A program made the translations under genes and the position numbers. Under the pieces are notes generated by a model, which saw nothing but the letters and a program-made list of their open reading frames with translations, did no database searches and was not told where the DNA came from. A stretch of 64,000 nucleotides of DNA from Methylobacillus sp. (GTDB taxonomy: Bacteria > Pseudomonadota > Gammaproteobacteria > Burkholderiales > Burkholderiaceae_C): contig JABBAS010000031.1 in the NCBI GenBank assembly GCA_018607835.1, positions 53,534 to 117,533 of the forward strand. The letters are read 5' to 3'. This document shows, one piece after another, positions 59,327 through 64,000 of the stretch. Every line of letters starts with the position of its first letter. The first letter of the stretch is position 1.

Positions 59327-59721
59327 GTTGGCTAGACAAGGTTAAGTGGGATGCCCAGGGGCTGGTTCCGGCGATTGCGCAGGAGCAGGGTAGCGGCGAT
59401 ATCCTGATGGTGGCCTGGATGAATCGAGAGGCGCTGACCTTAACGAATGCGTTGGGGCGGGCGGTTTATTACAGTCGGTCGCGCCAGAAACTTTGGCATA
59501 AAGGTGAAGAGTCGGGTCATGTGCAACAGCTGCATGCCATTCGTCTCGACTGCGATGGGGATGTGGTGCTTTTACAAGTGACGCAACTGGGGCATCACCC
59601 AGGCATCGCCTGTCATACGGGTCGCCATAGTTGCTTTTTTCGCGAATTAAAGACCGATGCATGGGTCGCTATTGATCCGGTTTTGAAAGATCCCGGTGAC
59701 ATTTACAAACAGGGTGAATGA
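59323..59721 (+). CDS. hisI: Phosphoribosyl-AMP cyclohydrolase HisI
   Basis: Opens the purine ring of phosphoribosyl-AMP. The 132-aa protein is a stand-alone His[31 protein letters not shown], the metal-binding [12 protein letters not shown] and the zinc cysteine/histidine block [16 protein letters not shown]. HisE follows as a separate gene, not the fused HisIE of enterobacteria. Confidence 0.96.
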   Translation: MSWLDKVKWDAQGLVPAIAQEQGSGDILMVAWMNREALTLTNALGRAVYYSRSRQKLWHKGEESGHVQQLHAIRLDCDGDVVLLQVTQLGHHPGIACHTGRHSCFFRELKTDAWVAIDPVLKDPGDIYKQGE

Positions 59722-59722
59722 C

Positions 59723-60136
59723 ATGAGTAACACCGATACGCTGATGCGCTTAGCCGAGGTGATTGAGTCGCGCAAAGAAAAAAACGGGGGTGATCCCGAT
59801 GTGAGTTATGTGGCGCGATTGCTGGCAAAGGGGCCCGATAGCTTTTTAAAAAAGGTGGGAGAGGAAGCCACCGAGGTGGTGATGGCGGCCAAAGATGTAG
59901 ACCACGCGTCCGGCGATAGCGCCGCACTGCCGGCGCTACGCGCAGGCTTAGTGGGCGAGATGGCGGATTTGTGGTTCCACACCATGATTACCTTGGCGCA
60001 CTTTGACCTGACACCCAACGACGTCTTGGCTGAACTCGCACGCCGCGAAGGGCTTGGCGGTTTGGAGGAAAAAGCGTTGCGCAAGTCGGCTCAACGCGAC
60101 GTCGATGACGCAATCCCCGCGTCGACGCACAAGTAG
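59723..60136 (+). CDS. hisE: Phosphoribosyl-ATP pyrophosphatase HisE
   Basis: Removes pyrophosphate from phosphoribosyl-ATP. The 137-aa all-helical MazG-like protein has [30 protein letters not shown], whose EExxE-type residues bind metal, and [34 protein letters not shown] at 59723 is one base after the hisI stop; the track's version starts inside hisI. Confidence 0.95.
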   Translation: MSNTDTLMRLAEVIESRKEKNGGDPDVSYVARLLAKGPDSFLKKVGEEATEVVMAAKDVDHASGDSAALPALRAGLVGEMADLWFHTMITLAHFDLTPNDVLAELARREGLGGLEEKALRKSAQRDVDDAIPASTHK

Positions 60137-60145
60137 TCGCGTTTG

Positions 60146-60547
60146 ATGCATCCTCACGACAACCCCACTTTCGACGCGCAGCAGGCCGCCTTGGCGCGCC
60201 TACGTGGGCTCAATACAACCAGCGTGGTCAGTTATGTCCTGCACACCATCGTCGCCATTGGTGCCCTGATTCCAGGTGGTCAATGGGGGCCACTACTGTT
60301 GTTAGTGGCCTTGGTGATCGATATGTATAAGCGCAACGATGCCCAAGGGACGTGGTACGCCTCTCATTTTTCGTGGCGCTTGCGCTCGGTTTTTTGGGCG
60401 GGCTTTGCCTATCTCGTCACCTTGCCTTTGTGGCTGCTGTTTCTCTGGCCAGGGTGGCTCGCTTGGCTGCTGATTTCGATTTGGTTTTTAATTCGAATCG
60501 TTCGTGGTTTCATGGGGTTAAACGCCGGGCGAGATATGCCTGCTTGA
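60146..60547 (+). CDS. DUF4870-like inner membrane protein
   Basis: A 133-aa membrane protein of unknown function. Three hydrophobic stretches are seen: TTSVVSYVLHTIVAIGALIP, WGPLLLLVALVIDM and a long C-terminal one (VFWAGFAYLVTLPLWLLFLWPGWLAWLLISIWFLIRIVRGF). The pattern and the place between hisE and the HIT gene match the DUF4870 gene I know from this locus in Burkholderiales. ATG at 60146 is used instead of the adjacent TTG. Confidence 0.75.
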   Translation: MHPHDNPTFDAQQAALARLRGLNTTSVVSYVLHTIVAIGALIPGGQWGPLLLLVALVIDMYKRNDAQGTWYASHFSWRLRSVFWAGFAYLVTLPLWLLFLWPGWLAWLLISIWFLIRIVRGFMGLNAGRDMPA

Positions 60548-60577
60548 GGCAATTTTTATAAAAGGAAGCGATAAGCC

Positions 60578-60952
60578 ATGTCTGCCGAGCTGAGAGATCA
60601 CGACGAAAACTGTTTGTTTTGTAAAATTGCAAGCGGTCACATACCCAGTAAAAAAGTCTACGAAGACGAAGACATCTTTGCGTTTCACGACATTGCCCCG
60701 TGGGCACCGGTGCATTTTTTGATCGTTCCTAAGAAGCATATTCCGTCTATGGCGCAACTGACTCCGGCCGATGCAGGCGTCATGGGGAAAATAATGACGC
60801 TGGCGCCGCAACTGGCGTTAGAACAAGGTTGCGCGCCCTACCCGAATGGGGGCTTCCGTGTGGTGGTGAATACGGGTGCGCACGGTCACCAAGAGGTACA
60901 CCACCTACACGTACACGTCATGGGTGGTCCCAGGCCTTGGAATAAGGGCTAA
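60578..60952 (+). CDS. Histidine triad (HIT) family nucleotide-binding protein
   Basis: A 124-aa HINT-like protein. It has the N-terminal CLFCKIASGHIPSKKVYEDED and the catalytic triad HHLHVHVMGG near the end. HINT proteins hydrolyse adenosine phosphoramidates; the biological substrate in bacteria is uncertain. AAAGGAAG precedes the ATG. It is regularly found between his genes and tatA in betaproteobacteria. Confidence 0.93.
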   Translation: MSAELRDHDENCLFCKIASGHIPSKKVYEDEDIFAFHDIAPWAPVHFLIVPKKHIPSMAQLTPADAGVMGKIMTLAPQLALEQGCAPYPNGGFRVVVNTGAHGHQEVHHLHVHVMGGPRPWNKG

Positions 60953-60973
60953 GGGCTGAGCAGATCTTTTTGT

Positions 60974-61051
60974 AGGTGAATTTTCACCGGCAAGCCGATA
61001 TCCGCTCTGGGCGACGTAGAATTTGACGGAATAACAGGCTGGCGCTAGGCT
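60974..61051 (+). promoter_or_regulatory. Region upstream of tatA: palindrome and candidate promoter
   Basis: In the 126-base gap before tatA there is GGTGAA-TT-TTCACC, a 14-bp palindrome beginning near 60975, and a sigma-70-like pair TTGACG (61023-61028) and TAGGCT (61046-61051) with 17-bp spacing. The -35 is good, the -10 weak. This would allow tatABC to be transcribed apart from the his genes. Confidence 0.35.
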
Positions 61052-61078
61052 AGTGGACTAAAAGTTTAGGAGATTCTC

Positions 61079-61309
61079 ATGGGTGCTTTTTCAATTTGGC
61101 ATTGGCTTATCGTTCTGCTGATCGTTGTGATGGTCTTTGGCACGAAAAAGCTCAAAAACCTAGGCTCAGACTTGGGTGGGGCCGTTAAGGGTTTCAAAGA
61201 CGGCATGAAACAGGGCGAGTCGGACGAGACACCAGAGCAGGTTGCGCAGGCTACCGCAACGGAAAAGACGGCTGAAACCATAGACGTCGAAGCGAAGGCC
61301 AAATCCTAA
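61079..61309 (+). CDS. tatA: Twin-arginine translocase subunit TatA
   Basis: A 76-aa membrane protein that forms the Tat pore for folded proteins. The N-terminal helix [33 protein letters not shown] is followed by the amphipathic helix [11 protein letters not shown] and an acidic tail. AGGAG precedes the ATG. The likely client in this window is MsrP. Confidence 0.96.
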   Translation: MGAFSIWHWLIVLLIVVMVFGTKKLKNLGSDLGGAVKGFKDGMKQGESDETPEQVAQATATEKTAETIDVEAKAKS

Positions 61310-61389
61310 GTGTCTCCATGGGGCGAGTCCCCGGTGGGTAGGCTGGCGCCACTATCGGTTGCCAGAAGCCACGAGCGAACAGATGACAC

Positions 61390-61899
61390 ATGATTGATTT
61401 AGGTATTTCAAAACTGGCGATGATCGGCGTGGTTGCGCTCATCGTCATTGGGCCAGAAAAGCTCCCTCGCGTAGCGCGTACCGTTGGTACCCTGCTGGGT
61501 AAGGCCCAGCGTTATATTTCCGACGTCAAGTCAGAGGTCAGCCGTTCGATGGAGCTCGACGAGTTGCGCAAGGCTAAAGAGGGCTTTGAGGGGGCTGTCA
61601 AGGACGCAACCAAGGCGGTAGAGTCTTCCGGTAAGGACTTTGAAGAGTCTTGGTCCGAAGCGACTAAAGGCCTAGAGTCTTCGGACGGTGAGGCCTCCGG
61701 AGATATTGAAAAATTTGACTACGGCTATCCCGATCTCAGTGAAACCCCGTTTTACAAGACACCCAAGAAGCGGTGGCGGTCAAAACAGTCTGCTGTACCC
61801 AAGTGGTTTAAAGCCCGCAGCGGTGGCCGCTCACATATTCAGTCAGGCGCGGCGCGCGTGGCTCGTTTTCGCCCCCGTGTGAAACCAATTGCGGACTAA
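61390..61899 (+). CDS. tatB: Twin-arginine translocase subunit TatB
   Basis: A 169-aa protein that recognises Tat signals with TatC. The N-terminal [33 protein letters not shown] is the TatB signature (FDIG/MIDLG start with GPEKLP). A long charged helical region and a basic tail ([22 protein letters not shown]) follow, longer than many TatB proteins. 80 bases after tatA. Confidence 0.93.
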   Translation: MIDLGISKLAMIGVVALIVIGPEKLPRVARTVGTLLGKAQRYISDVKSEVSRSMELDELRKAKEGFEGAVKDATKAVESSGKDFEESWSEATKGLESSDGEASGDIEKFDYGYPDLSETPFYKTPKKRWRSKQSAVPKWFKARSGGRSHIQSGAARVARFRPRVKPIAD

Positions 61900-61911
61900 A
61901 TACCCTTAAAA

Positions 61912-62691
61912 ATGAGTGATTCCACTTCCAAGCCAGACGAGTTGGCGGGTACAGAGCAGTCCTTTGTGCAGCACCTCTTGGAGCTGCGCAACCGCTTGGT
62001 GTATTCCTTTTTTGGCTTGCTTGTTTGCATGGGCGCCCTTGCGATCTGGCCGGGGCCTGCAACCCTGATTGACTGGATTGCGATACCCATACAGGCGCAC
62101 ATGCCGCCCAACACCAAGCTCATTGCAGTTGGCGTTTTTTCACCCTTCTTCATACCGCTAAAGGTACTGATGATGGCGTCGTTTTTACTGTGCCTGCCTT
62201 GGCTGATGTTTCAGGCGTGGTCGTTTGTGGCGCCAGGCTTGTATAGCAAGGAAAAGCGCTTCGCTGTGCCGTTAATCATTTTCGGTAGCTTGTTGGCCTA
62301 TCTGGGCATTGGGTTTGTTCAGTTCTTAGTGCTGGACAAAATGTTCGCGTTTATCCAAGCCTTTGCTCCGCCAAGCGTTGCAGCGACCCCCGATATTGCG
62401 TCCTATGTAGAGGCTATTTTGTCGCTCTACCTCGCGTTCGGCCTTGCCTTCCAAGTGCCGATTGTGGTGATGCTATTGGTACGTTTTGGGATGGTGAACG
62501 TGGAGCAGTTGTCGGCTTTCAGAGGCTATTTCGTGGTGCTCGCCTTTGTCATCGCTGCGTTGGTGACGCCACCCGATGTGATCTCACAACTGTCCTTGGC
62601 GATTCCCATGTGCCTGCTTTATCAGTGCGGCATTTGGGGCGCTAAATGGTTTGCCAAGCCGATCAAGTCTGAGGACACCGACGAGAGCTGA
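61912..62691 (+). CDS. tatC: Twin-arginine translocase subunit TatC
   Basis: The 259-aa six-helix receptor for twin-arginine signals. Typical segments are FVQHLLELRNRLVYSF, FFIPLKVLMMASFLLCLPWLMFQAWSFVAPGLYSKEKRF and DVISQLSLAIPMCLLYQCGIW. It ends 7 bases from the stop of the convergent protease gene. Confidence 0.96.
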   Translation: MSDSTSKPDELAGTEQSFVQHLLELRNRLVYSFFGLLVCMGALAIWPGPATLIDWIAIPIQAHMPPNTKLIAVGVFSPFFIPLKVLMMASFLLCLPWLMFQAWSFVAPGLYSKEKRFAVPLIIFGSLLAYLGIGFVQFLVLDKMFAFIQAFAPPSVAATPDIASYVEAILSLYLAFGLAFQVPIVVMLLVRFGMVNVEQLSAFRGYFVVLAFVIAALVTPPDVISQLSLAIPMCLLYQCGIWGAKWFAKPIKSEDTDES

Positions 62692-62698
62692 AAATGCG

Positions 62699-63868
62699 TT
62701 ATCGACTCCGCTGGTGTGGATGCGGTCGCTGTTGAGGCTTGATTGAGAGGGCGAGTTGTTGACCATTCCGCCAAATGGCGACGTCCGTCGTTGCGCCGGG
62801 CGCCAATGCCGATACGATGTTCAGCAAATCACGGACGCTCTGAATGTCTTGCTTGTCGATGCTGAGCATGACATCGCCCGGTCGTATGCCTGCACGCGAT
62901 GCGGGTCCACTTTGTAAAACGCCTGCGACCAACACACCTTTGTTTACGTTGAGGTCTAGGTTGCTAGCCATCTCTGGTGTCAATGCTTGCGGCTCGATTC
63001 CAATCCAGCCGCGCGTAACAGATCCTTTTTCTACGATGTCTTGCAACACGCTAGAAGCCACCGAGGCGGGAATGGCGAAACCAATTCCTAGGGAGCCACC
63101 CGACTGCGAATAAATAGCGGTATTGATGCCCACTAAATCCCCGTTAACGTCGACCAGCGCGCCCCCGGAGTTGCCGGGGTTAATGGCCGCGTCAGTTTGA
63201 ATGAAGTTCTCGTAGGTGTTGATCCCCAATTGCGTGCGACCCAGCGCGCTCACGATACCGCTGGTGACCGTTTGCCCTACGCCAAATGGGTTGCCAATAG
63301 CCAACACCGTGTCACCGACAAAAATCGCGTTCGAATCCCCCATGGTGATGGCGGGAACCTCGCCGATGGCGATTTGTAGCACGGCCAAGTCGGTGTCGGG
63401 GTCAACGCCTAACAGGCTGGCGGACGTTCGTCGTCCATCGGCCAGCGTGACCTGAATCGTGTCAGCGTTTTCAACCACATGGTGATTGGTCAAAATATAG
63501 CCGCGTGGACTCACAATCACGCCAGAGCCCATATTGGCGCGGCCGGGCGCTGTTGGGTTCTGCTCAGGGTCACCGAAGAAGAAACGAAACAAGGGGTCAT
63601 TGCTGCGCGGGTCTTGTTGGGCGTCACCGGCCTTGCTAGCCTGAATGCTGACCACGGCGGGCAGCGCGGCCTCTGCCGCAGCGCGCAGGCTACCTGCGGC
63701 GCTTGGCGCTTTTTGCGTGACCGGTGCGCGCGTGACCAGGGTGTGGGATGACCAAGCGAGGTGGTCCAGCCGCTGCAGCCACTGCGGCTTGAGTGTCAAG
63801 ACCACAAAATACGTAGCGAGCAAGACAGTTGCCGCCTGCGAGAATAAGAGCCAAAGACGTTTCATCAT
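62699..63868 (-). CDS. S1C serine protease, DegQ/DegS/HtrA type
   Basis: A 389-aa periplasmic quality-control protease. An N-terminal helix (LWLLFSQAATVLLATYFVVLTL) without an obvious cleavage site suggests a membrane anchor, as in DegS. The catalytic triad is in ILTNHHVV, DTDLAVLQI and NPGNSGGALVD. One PDZ domain follows (GVLVAGVLQSGPASRAGIRPGDVMLSID), fewer than the two of DegP/DegQ. I use ATG at 63868 (MMKRLW); the track's start at 63961 adds 31 residues of low plausibility. Confidence 0.92.
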   Translation of the reverse strand: MMKRLWLLFSQAATVLLATYFVVLTLKPQWLQRLDHLAWSSHTLVTRAPVTQKAPSAAGSLRAAAEAALPAVVSIQASKAGDAQQDPRSNDPLFRFFFGDPEQNPTAPGRANMGSGVIVSPRGYILTNHHVVENADTIQVTLADGRRTSASLLGVDPDTDLAVLQIAIGEVPAITMGDSNAIFVGDTVLAIGNPFGVGQTVTSGIVSALGRTQLGINTYENFIQTDAAINPGNSGGALVDVNGDLVGINTAIYSQSGGSLGIGFAIPASVASSVLQDIVEKGSVTRGWIGIEPQALTPEMASNLDLNVNKGVLVAGVLQSGPASRAGIRPGDVMLSIDKQDIQSVRDLLNIVSALAPGATTDVAIWRNGQQLALSIKPQQRPHPHQRSR

Positions 63869-64000
63869 GCTATTGTGGCGCGGTACGGGTGGTTTCTGCA
63901 CGCCGCATGGTGATTGTCCGCATGCATTGAGCGCTGTTTGGTACATTCTCACAAAAGCCACCGAGCGCCTGCTGCGCCCACCTAACGCAAGTTGAAGTTG
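63869..64000. other. Intergenic end of window
   Basis: 132 bases upstream of the protease gene to the window edge. I see no gene, strong promoter or hairpin here. Confidence 0.5.

Overview
The window is a dense stretch of a betaproteobacterial chromosome, almost certainly Burkholderiales. Family assignments and gene order (engB / cytochrome c4 - resB - ccsA - msrPQ; lysA-lptM / cyaY; mrcA / pil genes - aroKB - dgt; gltBD - mla - bolA - murA - his - tatABC / degQ) resemble Alcaligenaceae-like chromosomes; that family placement is inference from recalled synteny, not a search. I see no tRNA, rRNA, CRISPR array, prophage or intact insertion sequence. The only mobile-type gene is one REP-associated tyrosine transposase-like protein that seems to have lost its catalytic histidines.

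Layout. 1-8.3 kb: 3' part of ruvB, then a minus-strand block (histidine phosphatase, ttcA, folB, folM-like SDR), a plus-strand midA-like methyltransferase with a small DUF2905 protein, and a minus-strand block (cca, glutathione S-transferase, NDUFA9-like epimerase). 8.3-12.3 kb: a soluble lytic transglycosylase diverging from 5-formyl-THF cyclo-ligase with only 9 bp between start codons, then an unusual metallo-beta-lactamase-fold protein and a good terminator. 12.3-18.0 kb: an SOS mutagenesis cassette, imuA-imuB-dnaE2, behind a perfect TACTG-N10-CAGTA LexA box. 18.1-21.1 kb: metK (minus, with a leader that may sequester its ribosome binding site), a lipid A acyltransferase and engB. 21.2-27.3 kb: cytochrome c4, the system II cytochrome c assembly pair resB-ccsA, and the periplasmic methionine sulfoxide reductase msrPQ. 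27.3-31.6 kb: lysA, lptM (a 51-aa lipoprotein absent from the ORF track), cyaY and mrcA.

From about 31.8 to 62.7 kb every gene is on the plus strand, usually overlapping or a few bases apart: a type IV pilus set pilM-pilN-pilO/P-pilQ, aroK-aroB, dgt, the transposase-like gene, gltB-gltD, the Mla phospholipid-transport genes (mlaF-E-D-A-C-B), a two-gene ABC exporter, a bolA-family gene, murA, a complete histidine cluster hisG-D-C-B-H-A-F-I-E, a DUF4870 membrane protein, a HIT protein and tatA-B-C. The window closes with a minus-strand DegQ/HtrA-type serine protease.

The genes are mostly housekeeping, with an envelope theme (Mla, MurA, PBP1A, lytic transglycosylase, lipid A acylation, pilus, Tat, periplasmic protease). 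MsrP carries a twin-arginine-like signal, so it is probably a client of the Tat translocase encoded 35 kb away. The points most worth checking are the transposase-like protein with a degenerate HUH motif and the long palindrome behind it, the PilO-PilP fusion next to a reduced PilM and a lipobox-bearing PilQ, in-frame hexa- and nonanucleotide repeats in imuA, dnaE2 and pilQ, the metK leader, and several convergent pairs whose stop codons interlock. I found no clearly new multi-gene system.
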